Assembly: GCA_946404495.1 (NCBI GenBank)
Contig: CAMJDT010000018.1
Span: forward strand, 1-42,380
Origin: an uncultured Bacteroidales bacterium
Lineage (GTDB): Bacteria; Bacteroidota; Bacteroidia; Bacteroidales; Paludibacteraceae
Length of the DNA: 42,380 nucleotides
Direction: 5' to 3'
Under the pieces are notes generated by a model. The model did not search any database and was not told where the DNA came from. It worked only from the letters and a program-made list of their open reading frames with translations. Position numbers and translations under genes: made by a program. Positions 30,274-38,859 of the stretch are shown piece by piece. Positions within the stretch are counted from its first letter, which is position 1; each line of letters opens with the position of its first letter.

Positions 30274-31073
30274 AAGTCCGATTCGAACATATTGACAACG
30301 CGCGAGACTTAGACGGTATGATCGGTGCCGGCGGACGGGAGATACGGCCGTACAGGCTGATTCGTACCGCTCACCTGCACGATGCGACGGATGCCGACGT
30401 GGCGCGGCTCAAGACGGAGTACAATCTCTGCCGTATCTTCGACTTTCGTTTTATGAACGAGTTTAACGCCGTGCCCGACCGTGAGATCGAGGGGGTGCAG
30501 CATTACCTGTTGCCCACGATTGATACGCGTGCCGAGCAGCAGGTGGGTAAACCGATTCCGGATGAGGCATTTCTGGAGTTGGACAGACATATCGTCAATT
30601 ACTCTTTCTATCCCGAAGTGCAGGCGATGGCTCGCGGAATGTACCCTTCGCTTATCGAGAGTGAGTTCTCGCAGTTGCAGTACGCGTCGTTTCTTAGGCT
30701 GATCATCGAGGCACCCGAGGACGGCGGTGTGTTGTGGCATTGTGCGCAGGGTAAGGACCGGACTGGTTGGGGCGCGGCGTTTGTGATGTTTGCCTTGGGC
30801 GTAGAGCGCGAGGCAGTGATCGCGGACTTTGACCTCAGTAATGAATCGTATCGGGCCATTGTTGAGCGGCTCAATCGCGATGTCATCGAGCGTGGAGGCG
30901 GCGAAGAGGAGATGGCGGTCATTCAGGCTTTTATGGGCGTATCGACCCGCAATTTTATCTCCACGCTGGATCTCATCGATCACAAGTACGGAGGTATGCA
31001 GCGATATCTGAATGAGATACTCTGCCTCTCTGACGAGGATATCGAATTGCTTAGAAATCGTTTTTTACTGTAA
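30270..31073 (+). CDS. Tyrosine phosphatase-fold protein
   Basis: The 267-residue protein is a member of the bacterial tyrosine-protein phosphatase (Y_phosphatase3) family. Its N-terminus, FEHIDNARDLDGMIGAGGREIRPYRLIRTAHLH, is typical, and the CX5R loop is WHCAQGKDRTG with catalytic Cys158 and Arg164. Many such enzymes act on tyrosine-phosphorylated proteins or phosphoinositides; the substrate here is unknown. Its start overlaps the HD-protein stop (ATGA). It may reverse the kinase encoded two genes earlier or act on a phosphorylated metabolite, but this rests only on position. Confidence 0.88.
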   Translation: MKVRFEHIDNARDLDGMIGAGGREIRPYRLIRTAHLHDATDADVARLKTEYNLCRIFDFRFMNEFNAVPDREIEGVQHYLLPTIDTRAEQQVGKPIPDEAFLELDRHIVNYSFYPEVQAMARGMYPSLIESEFSQLQYASFLRLIIEAPEDGGVLWHCAQGKDRTGWGAAFVMFALGVEREAVIADFDLSNESYRAIVERLNRDVIERGGGEEEMAVIQAFMGVSTRNFISTLDLIDHKYGGMQRYLNEILCLSDEDIELLRNRFLL

Positions 31074-31085
31074 GAAGATAGCACT

Positions 31086-32558
31086 ATGATTAAAATCAAC
31101 GAAGAGGTGTCTCGGTGCCTGTTATGTGCCGACGCGCCTTGCGGCAAGAAGGCCGCACGCGCATTGAGAGCGTTGCGCTTTGAGAATACGTGGACAGCTG
31201 CCGAACTATTCGACAGCCTGACGGATGCGGATGTCGCTAAGGCGGAAGCAGCCTGTATTCATTACGACCAGCCGATCCGTATCTCCGAACTCAAGAAGGC
31301 CGTTCTTAAGAAGGAGGCCGCGCGTAGTCACGAACACGATAGCGAGCCGCTGCCGAGTCTGGAACTCAACTTCTGCGACCTTGTCTGCGAGAATCCTTTC
31401 TTTCTGGCTTCGTCAGCCGTCTGCACCAACTACGAGATGGTAGCCCGCGCACTGGAAGCAGGCTGGGCCGGTGTGTACTATAAGACCATCTGCAAGCAGG
31501 ATATCCGCGAGGTGTCGCCGCGTTTCGATGCCGTGCGCAAGGAGGGTACGCCCTTCGTGGGATTTAGGAATATGGAGCAACTGAGCGAGAACCCCTACAC
31601 CGTTGATTTTGATATACTGCATCGCCTCAAGCAGAATTATCCTACGAAGCGTATCATCGCTTCTATTATGGGACAGAGTGAAGAGGAGTGGATCGAACTG
31701 GCTAAGATGGCCGAGGAGGCCGGTTGCGACGCCGTCGAACTCAACTTCTCCTGCCCGCAGATGAAACTGTCGGGATTGGGTTCCGATATTGGTCAGGATC
31801 CTGAGTTGGTATTGGCGTATACTTCGTTTGTATCGGAGGCCGTTCGTATCCCCGTTATCCCGAAGATGACGCCGAATGTCAAGTCGCTGGACAAGGCGTC
31901 GGTGGCTTGCTACTTCGCAGGCGCGAAAGGTATCAGTGCGATTAATACCATCAAGTCCATCACCATGAGCCACGATGCCGAGGTGAGCGAGAAAAAGACC
32001 GTCAGCGGCTATTCGGGCAAGGCGGTGAAACCGATTGCGCTGCGCATGATCTATGAGATGACCGGTAATCCTTTGCTGCATAAGGCGGGTATCGAGAAAC
32101 ATATGGACATCAGCGGTATCGGTGGTATCGAGACTTGGCGCGATGCGCTGGAGTTTATCCAACTCGGTTGCCGCAATGTGCAGGTCTGCACCGCGGTGAT
32201 GCAGTACGGTTACCGTATCATCGATGACCTGATGTTAGGTTTGCAGTACTATATGCGGGAACGCGGTATCGTGGAGTTGAAGAAACTGGTGGGCGAGGAG
32301 TTGAAGAATATCGTGCTGCCGTCCGATCTGGATCGCGAAACGATGGTCTTCCCCAAGATAGACCGCGAGAAGTGCATCGGCTGCGGCCGCTGCTATATAT
32401 CGTGTGCCGACGGCGGACATCAGGCTATTGAGTTTGGAGAGGATCGCAAACCGCGTATCGTGGGAACGAAGTGCGTGGGATGTCATCTCTGCCGCCTTGT
32501 CTGCCCGACGGAGGCAATCGGTCAGGCGAAACGAATGCCTAAGCCTCAGAAAGCATAG
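31086..32558 (+). CDS. preA: Dihydropyrimidine dehydrogenase subunit PreA-like, with N-terminal extension
   Basis: The 490-residue protein has a core (about residues 91-430) like PreA and the dihydroorotate dehydrogenase family: FFLASSAVCTNYEMVARALEAGWAGVYYKTI, VELNFSCPQMKLSGLGSDIGQD with catalytic Cys, IPKMTPN and GIGGIETWRDALEF. The C-terminus has two [4Fe-4S] motifs (CIGCGRCYISC and CVGCHLCRLVCP). It reduces uracil or thymine with electrons from a partner flavoprotein, and no PreT gene is adjacent. The first 90 residues hold CLLCADAPCGKKA, a remnant of the GltD/PreT-type Cys motif that lacks the fourth Cys. It is 12 nt after the phosphatase gene, so possibly the last gene of the alarmone operon. 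Confidence 0.9.
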   Translation: MIKINEEVSRCLLCADAPCGKKAARALRALRFENTWTAAELFDSLTDADVAKAEAACIHYDQPIRISELKKAVLKKEAARSHEHDSEPLPSLELNFCDLVCENPFFLASSAVCTNYEMVARALEAGWAGVYYKTICKQDIREVSPRFDAVRKEGTPFVGFRNMEQLSENPYTVDFDILHRLKQNYPTKRIIASIMGQSEEEWIELAKMAEEAGCDAVELNFSCPQMKLSGLGSDIGQDPELVLAYTSFVSEAVRIPVIPKMTPNVKSLDKASVACYFAGAKGISAINTIKSITMSHDAEVSEKKTVSGYSGKAVKPIALRMIYEMTGNPLLHKAGIEKHMDISGIGGIETWRDALEFIQLGCRNVQVCTAVMQYGYRIIDDLMLGLQYYMRERGIVELKKLVGEELKNIVLPSDLDRETMVFPKIDREKCIGCGRCYISCADGGHQAIEFGEDRKPRIVGTKCVGCHLCRLVCPTEAIGQAKRMPKPQKA

Positions 32559-33519
32559 TGGAGCGGTAATGCGCCGCGAGGTACTCCTGTTCCGACTGAC
32601 CCGGAGTCGGTATCAGTTCGAGGGAGGCCTTCGTGAGTAGACCGAGTGCGGCGAGGTCCATAAGCGTGGAATAGCCGCTGCGCGCAATGATATGTTGGCA
32701 ACTGCAGAGTGCGGTTGCCAATTCTTTGTCCTCCAGACGCGGAACGAGTGTGATAGTACGGTGCGTGGTACGGGTAGGAGGTCCCTGCATCCGTCCGCGT
32801 ACGATGAGCACGCGCTCCTCCCTGCCTGCGTAGCGACGAATGACCTCCTCCTCCAGCTGGCTGCGCTGCGGCTCCGGTCCCGAGAGGAGGGCAACCACAT
32901 CGAAAGCCTTGTTGCTGTCCGGCAGTACTTCATGACTGTCTGCCGGCTGTGCAAAACGCGACAGTGGACCGATATAGCGCACTGTATCCATAGGCCGAAC
33001 CGGATGACCGAGATAGCCCGAGAGACTATGTTCGGGGTCTAAATAGTCGGGTACCCAAACTTCGTCAAAACGGCGGTAGAAGCGAGCATGAATGCGTGTG
33101 GCAAGCGGTTCCGCCCAACGCCATAAGCGCGGCAGCCGAATCTGCAGTTGGTGCGTGATATATACACTCTTGCATTCCGGGGTGTATAGGCCGAAACGGT
33201 TGTCGGAGATGATGAGATCGAAGTGATACTGCTGCTGCAGGACTTGGAGACGCTTTCGGTCTTCGCGGATGAAACGAATGAACCGGGGCAGCAGTCTGAG
33301 CCAGGCGGTCAGTTGGTGCGAACCTTTGTTGTAACGCACATCGAGCGGGGCGAGGGGGAGCAGACGCAGCGTAGGATAGCGGCGTTTGAGAAAGAGCAGA
33401 CTGTCTCCGTCGCCGCCAAGAATGACCTCGTGGCCTTCCTGTCGGTAGCGGTCGATAAGCGGGACGCAGCGTGTAGCGTGACCCAGCCCCCAGTTCAGTG
33501 GTGCAATCAGAATCTTCAA
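32539..33519 (-). CDS. Glycosyltransferase (GT28/GT1-like fold)
   Basis: The 326-residue protein begins MKILIAPLNWGLGHATRCVPLI, the Gly-rich N-terminus of GT-B glycosyltransferases similar to MurG or MGT enzymes. The C-terminal half has RGRMQ, VPRLEDKELATALCSCQHIIARSGYSTLMDLAALGLLTKASLELIPTPGQSEQEYLA, with the sugar-nucleotide site SGYSTLMDLAAL. The start is TTG at 33519, since no ATG fits. Acceptor and donor are unknown; lipid glycosylation is common for this type. Its 3' end overlaps the convergent preA gene by 20 nt. Confidence 0.85.
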   Translation of the reverse strand: MKILIAPLNWGLGHATRCVPLIDRYRQEGHEVILGGDGDSLLFLKRRYPTLRLLPLAPLDVRYNKGSHQLTAWLRLLPRFIRFIREDRKRLQVLQQQYHFDLIISDNRFGLYTPECKSVYITHQLQIRLPRLWRWAEPLATRIHARFYRRFDEVWVPDYLDPEHSLSGYLGHPVRPMDTVRYIGPLSRFAQPADSHEVLPDSNKAFDVVALLSGPEPQRSQLEEEVIRRYAGREERVLIVRGRMQGPPTRTTHRTITLVPRLEDKELATALCSCQHIIARSGYSTLMDLAALGLLTKASLELIPTPGQSEQEYLAAHYRSTMLSEA

Positions 33520-33540
33520 GGTACTATCACCAATCTATAA

Positions 33541-34308
33541 TCACGCGCTGATGCTGACGTCGTATCCTTTCTCGCGGAGGGGAGCCGCGATGCGCTCCAT
33601 TGTCTCGCGAGGGATTTTCTCGAGTTGCTGTTCGGGTGTAGCACGGTCGATGATGTAGATCATCAGCTGTTTCGGCTTCAGTTCATCTACTACGCGGTAC
33701 CAGGCTCGGAGTTCCTCCTCGGTGGTGTTATCAATCTCGTTTCCCTGGTGCCTGCCGCGCAGGAAGCAGGTCTGCAGCGTAAAGTCACCGTGGAACAGAG
33801 CGAGCCATTGAGTGATCTGATGGACCGTGAGTTGCGGGTTCAGCGGTTGGTCAATCCGACGCATCGTCTCATCGATGGCGGAGTCGAGCTTGAGGATACG
33901 GTTTTCGCAGAGCATAAGCGCCTCGCGTACTTCCGGGCGTCCTAACTGTGTGGCATTGCTCAGCACACTCACCTTGGCCTCCGGGCAGTACCTATCGCGC
34001 AGTTCGCAGGTTAGACGAATGATGGCAAGGAAATCCGGATGCAGGGTAGGTTCGCCGTTGCCGGAGAAGGTGATGACATCCGGGCGGACGCCTTCTGCCT
34101 GAAGGGCGATGAGTTTTTTCTCCAGCGCCGTGCGTACCTCCTCCACGGAAGGCAGATGCGGATAGAGCGCGGGGGTGTTCCAGCCGCACTCGCAATAGAC
34201 GCAGTTAAACGTACAGAGTTTCTTATCCGTAGGCATCAGATTCATGCCTAACGATATGCCAAGGCGTCGCGAATGAATCGGACCGTATACGATGGAATTA
34301 AAGAGCAT
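33541..34308 (-). CDS. Radical SAM protein, COG0731-like
   Basis: A 255-residue radical SAM enzyme with the CX3CX2C iron-sulphur motif at residues 32-39 (LCTFNCVYCECGW), preceded by GPIHSRRLGISLGMNL, which is typical of the group annotated as wyosine base/tRNA imidazoguanosine-like or organic radical activating enzymes. TFSGNGEPTLHPDF carries the SAM-binding GE motif. The substrate is not known, and members of this group in bacteria are poorly studied. It follows dnaG after a five-unit heptamer array and lies 21 nt before the glycosyltransferase. Confidence 0.9.
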   Translation of the reverse strand: MLFNSIVYGPIHSRRLGISLGMNLMPTDKKLCTFNCVYCECGWNTPALYPHLPSVEEVRTALEKKLIALQAEGVRPDVITFSGNGEPTLHPDFLAIIRLTCELRDRYCPEAKVSVLSNATQLGRPEVREALMLCENRILKLDSAIDETMRRIDQPLNPQLTVHQITQWLALFHGDFTLQTCFLRGRHQGNEIDNTTEEELRAWYRVVDELKPKQLMIYIIDRATPEQQLEKIPRETMERIAAPLREKGYDVSISA

Positions 34309-34314
34309 CTGAAA

Positions 34315-34349
34315 AGTAATTTGTAATTCTTAATTTTGGATTTTTAATT
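34315..34349 (-). repeat. Heptamer array at the dnaG/radical SAM junction
   Basis: Read leftward: AATTAAA, AATCCAA, AATTAAG, AATTACA and AATTACT, five units beginning with the last dnaG codon. The first unit contains the dnaG stop (34346-34344). Here TAA appears in two units and the others have drifted. Confidence 0.75.
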
Positions 34350-36362
34350 AACAACAACTCTGTTTCCGAGTTCCCGGCAGATGAGCGAGCGGATGCGAAT
34401 GAGTTGGGGTTGCTCGCGCAGGAGTCTGCGTTGCGTCTCCCAGTCATCCTTTTGCTGCGCCTCTTTGAGCTGCTGCTGCATCGTGGCAATCCGTTCGTTG
34501 ACGACCGTATATTTGAGTTCCAGCAGCAGCTGGTTGGTCAGCTCGGGCAGGATATCCTCATCGCTGGAGGGTTGCACCTCCTGCACGACGTTCTCCGAGA
34601 TGGACTGCTTGAAGAAGATCTTACTGAGCTGGTAGCGGTCTGCGGTGAGTTCGGCAGCGAGTTGACTGAGGGCGGGGTTGGCGTGGTGCACAAAGAAACG
34701 ATTGGCCGCAAACCCTTCGTCCCGGTAGTGCGCTTTATACTCGTCCAGCACCATCTGCTGCAGAGCGATGCGCGGTTGGATGCGGTCGTTCTCCAGTTCG
34801 CGGATGATATAAGCGCCGACGGCTATCTCCTGTCCGTTCTCAGGGTCGATGAGGTGTTTCTCTCCGTAGCGCACGATGATGCGAATCAGGTTCATGATAT
34901 TGCTATCATAGGCCTCATTGACGGTCGGCATCTTAAGGGTAGGCGTCTCTACGGGTGGAGTAGGTTGCGTAGGCTGTACGGGTTCTTGGGTTTTCTCCTC
35001 CTGCTGTTCTTCTTTCTTCTCATAGAAATCCCCTCGGCGCGTGCGACGAAGTTTGGCCGTCTCGCGTGTAAGTAGTGCCTCTTGGATGCCCAATTGATCG
35101 CTGCAGTCCTTGATATAAACCTGCCTTGTGATGGCATCGGGGATGACGGATATACTCTCCACGAGGGAGCGTATCAGCTGACTCTTCTTAATCGGATCGT
35201 TGCCCGCTTCGTCTTGCAGGAGTTGCGTTTTATAGCGAATGAAGTCTGTTTGGTGCTGACGGATGTATTCGATGAAATCCGAGGCATTGTGACTGCGTGC
35301 GAACGAGTCGGGATCTTCGCCGTCGGGTAGGAGCAGCACCTTCACCTGGAAGCCTTCCTCAAGGAACATATCGATACCGCGCAGCGCCGCATGTATGCCG
35401 GCTGCGTCGCCGTCATAGAGCACGGTGATATTGCCCGTGAAGCGATGGATGAGTCGTATCTGAGGCTTGGTCAGCGCCGTGCCGCCGCTAGCAACCACGT
35501 TCTCTATTCCGGCCTGAAACATCGAGATGACGTCCATCTGTCCCTCCACCAGGTAGCACATATTCTGCCGCGCGATCGCCTGTTTGGCTTGGAAAAGACC
35601 GTATAGTTCGTTGGTCTTGCTGTAGATGATGGAGTCCGGCGAGTTGATATACTTACCGGTGTTCTCTTTCTTCTTGAGGATACGGCCGGCGAAAGCGACG
35701 GTCTTGCCCGATACGGTATGAATCGGGAAGATGACGCGATCGCGGAAGCGGTCGTAGAGCCTTCCGTCCTCGCTGCGGCCGCACACGCCCGTACCGATAC
35801 GGGTGTCGGCGTTATTGATCAGGTACTCCTCTTTGTAGCCCTCCTTGCGAAGCGTGGTCGCCAAGGGATTGCCCTTCTCGGGCGAGTAGCCGAGTTGGAA
35901 ACGACGGATGATATCGTCCCGTACCCCGCGTTCGCGCAGGTAACTCAGCCCGATGGCTTTGCCCTCGGGTGTGTTCCATAGACTGTCTTGGAAGAAACGG
36001 TTGGCCCTTTCGTTCACCACGAACATACTTTCCCTATCGTCCTGCCGCTGCTGTTCCTCAACGGTGAGTTGGCGTTCCTCGATCTCGATATGATACTTTT
36101 TGGCCAGTTGCCGCAAGGCATCGTAGTAGTCGCATTGCTCGATCTCCTTGACGAAGTTAACCGCATTGCCGGCCTTGCCGCAGCCGAAGCACTTGAAGAT
36201 GCCCTTGGAGGGCGAGACCGTGAACGATCCCGTCTTCTCATCGTGGAACGGACAGAGCCCGATGAGGTTGGCGCCGCGCTTCTTGAGCGTGACGTAGTCA
36301 CTGACGACTTCCTCGATCTTGACGGTGTCGTAGATCCGATCTATGGTCTCCTTGGGTATCAA
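34344..36362 (-). CDS. dnaG: DNA primase
   Basis: A 672-residue primase that makes RNA primers for replication. The CHC2 zinc finger has C37, H40, C58 and C61 (CPFHDEKTGSFTV, then FKCFGCG). The catalytic TOPRIM domain follows (LVEGQMDVISMFQAGIENVVASGG, LYDGDAAGIHAALRG, LLLPDGEDPD), and the C-terminal part (about 440-672) includes a low-complexity acidic and Pro-Thr-rich segment (KKEEQQEEKTQEPVQPTQPT) and a helical helicase-interacting region. Length is normal. It sits unusually behind envelope biogenesis genes (SurA-like, OstA, beta-barrel) in one leftward run, and starts 10 nt after the beta-barrel gene. Confidence 0.97.
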   Translation of the reverse strand: MIPKETIDRIYDTVKIEEVVSDYVTLKKRGANLIGLCPFHDEKTGSFTVSPSKGIFKCFGCGKAGNAVNFVKEIEQCDYYDALRQLAKKYHIEIEERQLTVEEQQRQDDRESMFVVNERANRFFQDSLWNTPEGKAIGLSYLRERGVRDDIIRRFQLGYSPEKGNPLATTLRKEGYKEEYLINNADTRIGTGVCGRSEDGRLYDRFRDRVIFPIHTVSGKTVAFAGRILKKKENTGKYINSPDSIIYSKTNELYGLFQAKQAIARQNMCYLVEGQMDVISMFQAGIENVVASGGTALTKPQIRLIHRFTGNITVLYDGDAAGIHAALRGIDMFLEEGFQVKVLLLPDGEDPDSFARSHNASDFIEYIRQHQTDFIRYKTQLLQDEAGNDPIKKSQLIRSLVESISVIPDAITRQVYIKDCSDQLGIQEALLTRETAKLRRTRRGDFYEKKEEQQEEKTQEPVQPTQPTPPVETPTLKMPTVNEAYDSNIMNLIRIIVRYGEKHLIDPENGQEIAVGAYIIRELENDRIQPRIALQQMVLDEYKAHYRDEGFAANRFFVHHANPALSQLAAELTADRYQLSKIFFKQSISENVVQEVQPSSDEDILPELTNQLLLELKYTVVNERIATMQQQLKEAQQKDDWETQRRLLREQPQLIRIRSLICRELGNRVVVN

Positions 36363-36372
36363 ATTCGTTCAA

Positions 36373-37134
36373 TCAATTTCTCCACAAATATACACCCAAC
36401 TTAATCTGCCATTGGTCAAGGCGTCCGCGGGTGTTGCGGTCGGCGAGACCCACTTGGTTGAAGTTGGCGAAGTTATATGGATTGATCAATCCGAAGTCAT
36501 ATCCGCCGCGCAGGTAGTACCTATCGTATTGGAATCCGGCACCTACACCCCACGTCACGTTCACTCGTTTGAGATCATGTGCGATGTCAGCATCCGAGTA
36601 GTCCAGATAGCCGATGATGGTTTGCCGTACCTGCTCACCCGAGGCTTTGGCACGAATGAGGTTGGTCTGCTGGTAGTGAACCACACACTGAATCGTCGGT
36701 CCCGTATACAGTATCAACCATGTATTGCGGGCTATTTCAAACTTATACTGCCAATCCACAAACAGCTCCAGTTGGTGGAACTGATATTTGACTCTTTCCT
36801 CATAGGGGTGCGGCATCGTGGGGGCAATCGGCTTGCCATTGAGGTCGTAGCCGAACTCTTCCCACTTGGAGACGTATCCGGCGCCTGTATAGTTCAGACC
36901 TAACATGCAGCCGAATCCTTTCCAAAACGTGGCATCGTATACCAAGCCGATCTTGGCACCGCGCAACTGTGTCGTCTCGAGGGCGGTCTTATTCTCATTA
37001 TCCTCTGCCGGTTGGTTGAGGCGATAGATGGGGTTGGCGTAGCCCACTTGCAAACCGAAGGCTTGCGTATAATCACCGGCCTGCGCGGCCAGCACGCTGC
37101 TTAACAGCGCTGTCAGTAGTACTAAGCGTTTCAT
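36373..37134 (-). CDS. Outer membrane beta-barrel protein (PorT-like)
   Basis: The 253-residue protein has a signal peptide (MKRLVLLTALLSSVLAAQAG) and then alternating amphipathic strands ending in an aromatic residue: FGLQVGYANPIY, AKIGLVYDATF, GCMLGLNYTGAGY, HQLELFVDWQYKF, VTWGVGAGFQYDRYYLRGGYDFGL, and a C-terminal WQIKLGVYLWRN. This resembles PorT-type outer membrane beta-barrels of Bacteroidota, used for protein export or envelope assembly. Its start lies inside the end of the OstA-like gene: the two overlap by 62 nt in different frames, a large overlap that suggests tight coupling. Confidence 0.82.
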   Translation of the reverse strand: MKRLVLLTALLSSVLAAQAGDYTQAFGLQVGYANPIYRLNQPAEDNENKTALETTQLRGAKIGLVYDATFWKGFGCMLGLNYTGAGYVSKWEEFGYDLNGKPIAPTMPHPYEERVKYQFHQLELFVDWQYKFEIARNTWLILYTGPTIQCVVHYQQTNLIRAKASGEQVRQTIIGYLDYSDADIAHDLKRVNVTWGVGAGFQYDRYYLRGGYDFGLINPYNFANFNQVGLADRNTRGRLDQWQIKLGVYLWRN

Positions 37135-38848
37135 TATTCTCTTTTTTTCGTTTGTTACGTTGTTTGTCTTCGCGCGCCTTGGGTGTTGTCTCCGTTTCGG
37201 TCTCCACTACTGCGGCGGACACGGCTTTCTCCTTGGGGCGCGGGGTGCGTTCTGCCTGACGGAATACGTCCAACTGATTCCTGGGACGCTCTTTCTTCGC
37301 CCAGAAGAAGGCATTGAGAAAGCGCTCCTCGTCCTTGATCTGATCCAGCGGATACATCGTGCCATTCGTCGTGGTCGAGAAGACGATGCGCTCTACTTTT
37401 TGGTCAGCGAGGTACAGTTTCACCATGCTCGATTGCGTCTTATTCACGCCGGTAAACGTGCCATCCTCCTCGCGGGGATAAAAGATGGTCTCGGCGTTGC
37501 CGGATACGTCCACCTGCCGTATCTCGCCGTCGCGGATATAGGCGTACATCTCCTTGCCCTGCATCTGGTCGTACATATCTTGCGCCTCATGCTTGATGGC
37601 GATAGCATTGCCGATGCCGTGCGCATAGTCGGCCAGCGAGTTCTTGATATAGATATGGATGATATCGGCCGATACCTGCTGCTTTTGGCTCCAGAGCACC
37701 GGGTCGTAGTATAGTGTCGCAATCGAGTCACGGCCGTTATAGACCAGCGAATCGGATACGGTCTGATACTCCTTGTTATAGACCCGCACGTTGCGGAAGG
37801 CCCGTATCTGGCGGTATGTCGTGTCGGTGAGGATCGTATCCGGCGTGAGGCGGCCGAGGGCACTGTCGATAGGGAGTATCGTGGTGTCGGTGTAGGGGAT
37901 AAGGTCGGCGAAGAGCGTGTCGGCATGCATGAAGGTGTAGGCCGTGTCGTTCGACCAATCTACCATCAATGCGCTGTCCGTCGCGTAGGCGTTGTCGCCG
38001 TCATTGAAGAGTTCGCCGAAGTTACCGTAGAGGGTCGACTTCTGCACGGTGTCCCTGAGCTGCATATGTCCGCGCACGCGGCCGTAGCCTATATGTTTGT
38101 CGTAGTAGATGGTGTCACCCGTGAGCTGCTTACCATCCTCGTGCAGTACGCGTGATCGGTTGAGCAGGCGGCTCTGTTCGGTCTCCGTGTTATAGGTGCC
38201 GAGATCCGAGAGTATCGTCGTCTCCTTCTCATAGACGATCGTCGTCGGTTGCACCAGGTCGGCTATATGCGTCTTCGTGTTATAGCGAAGCGAGTCGGTG
38301 TCGAGTACGAAATTGCGATTGATGAGGTGTACCTGATCACGGAACACCGCCTGCGAACTCGGCGGCATATACAGCCCCCACACCGAGGTCAGGGTGCTCA
38401 CGCTGTCCTCTATCTGCCCCCACTCGTCGTAGAAGGCCAGTTCGTTTTTGCGGTCATAGTCCACGCGGTCGGTGGTCAGCACGGTCTGACGGTGAATCAG
38501 GCGTACGTGGTGACGAAGTTTGGCGTACTTGCGGTTGCCGTCGTAGTAGAGCACATCGCCGTAGCCGGAGAGCGTGTCGCCTTGTACGAAACGCACGTTT
38601 CCGAAGGCATCCAGTGAGTTGGTCTTCTCGTAGAAATAGGCGGAGTCGCAGTACATCAGCATATCCTCGTGACGAAACTGCACATCGCCCTTCAATATCT
38701 GCGCATCCGGCAGCCGTTTCTTATCAAACGACAGCGTCTCCGAATGCTCCAGATACACCAACTCTTGCCCCCACGCATATGGAACAAAGCTTAGGCAAAG
38801 GACTATGCATCCTATCCATCCGATTCTATGTCTCCTTTCACCTTTCAC
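37073..38848 (-). CDS. OstA-like (LptA/LptD N-terminal) LPS transport protein
   Basis: A 591-residue protein with a signal peptide (IGCIVLCLSFVPYAWG) and repeated OstA-type strands: LVYLEHSETLSFDKKRLPDAQILKGDVQFRHEDMLMYCDSAYFYEKTNSLDAFGNVRFVQGDTLSGYG is the classic pattern in which each 20-25 residue unit gives one beta turn. It probably binds or carries lipopolysaccharide between membranes. The C-terminus (about 530-591) is charged and low-complexity. The start is a GTG at 38848 that lies in the heptamer array; an in-frame TGA lies two codons upstream and no ATG is available. Confidence 0.85.
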   Translation of the reverse strand: MKGERRHRIGWIGCIVLCLSFVPYAWGQELVYLEHSETLSFDKKRLPDAQILKGDVQFRHEDMLMYCDSAYFYEKTNSLDAFGNVRFVQGDTLSGYGDVLYYDGNRKYAKLRHHVRLIHRQTVLTTDRVDYDRKNELAFYDEWGQIEDSVSTLTSVWGLYMPPSSQAVFRDQVHLINRNFVLDTDSLRYNTKTHIADLVQPTTIVYEKETTILSDLGTYNTETEQSRLLNRSRVLHEDGKQLTGDTIYYDKHIGYGRVRGHMQLRDTVQKSTLYGNFGELFNDGDNAYATDSALMVDWSNDTAYTFMHADTLFADLIPYTDTTILPIDSALGRLTPDTILTDTTYRQIRAFRNVRVYNKEYQTVSDSLVYNGRDSIATLYYDPVLWSQKQQVSADIIHIYIKNSLADYAHGIGNAIAIKHEAQDMYDQMQGKEMYAYIRDGEIRQVDVSGNAETIFYPREEDGTFTGVNKTQSSMVKLYLADQKVERIVFSTTTNGTMYPLDQIKDEERFLNAFFWAKKERPRNQLDVFRQAERTPRPKEKAVSAAVVETETETTPKAREDKQRNKRKKENNETLSTTDSAVKQRAGRAGR

Positions 38849-38859
38849 CTTTCACCTTT
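38832..38859 (-). repeat. Heptamer array at the surA-like/ostA junction
   Basis: Read leftward: three AAAGGTG units and one AAAGGAG. It begins inside the stop codon of the surA-like gene (TAA at 38860-38858). The GTG start of the OstA-like gene (38848) is part of the second unit. Confidence 0.8.

Noticed and set aside
34309..34489. A small leftward frame overlapping the dnaG end
   Set aside because: It lies out of frame inside dnaG, has no start context and is explained by the primase.
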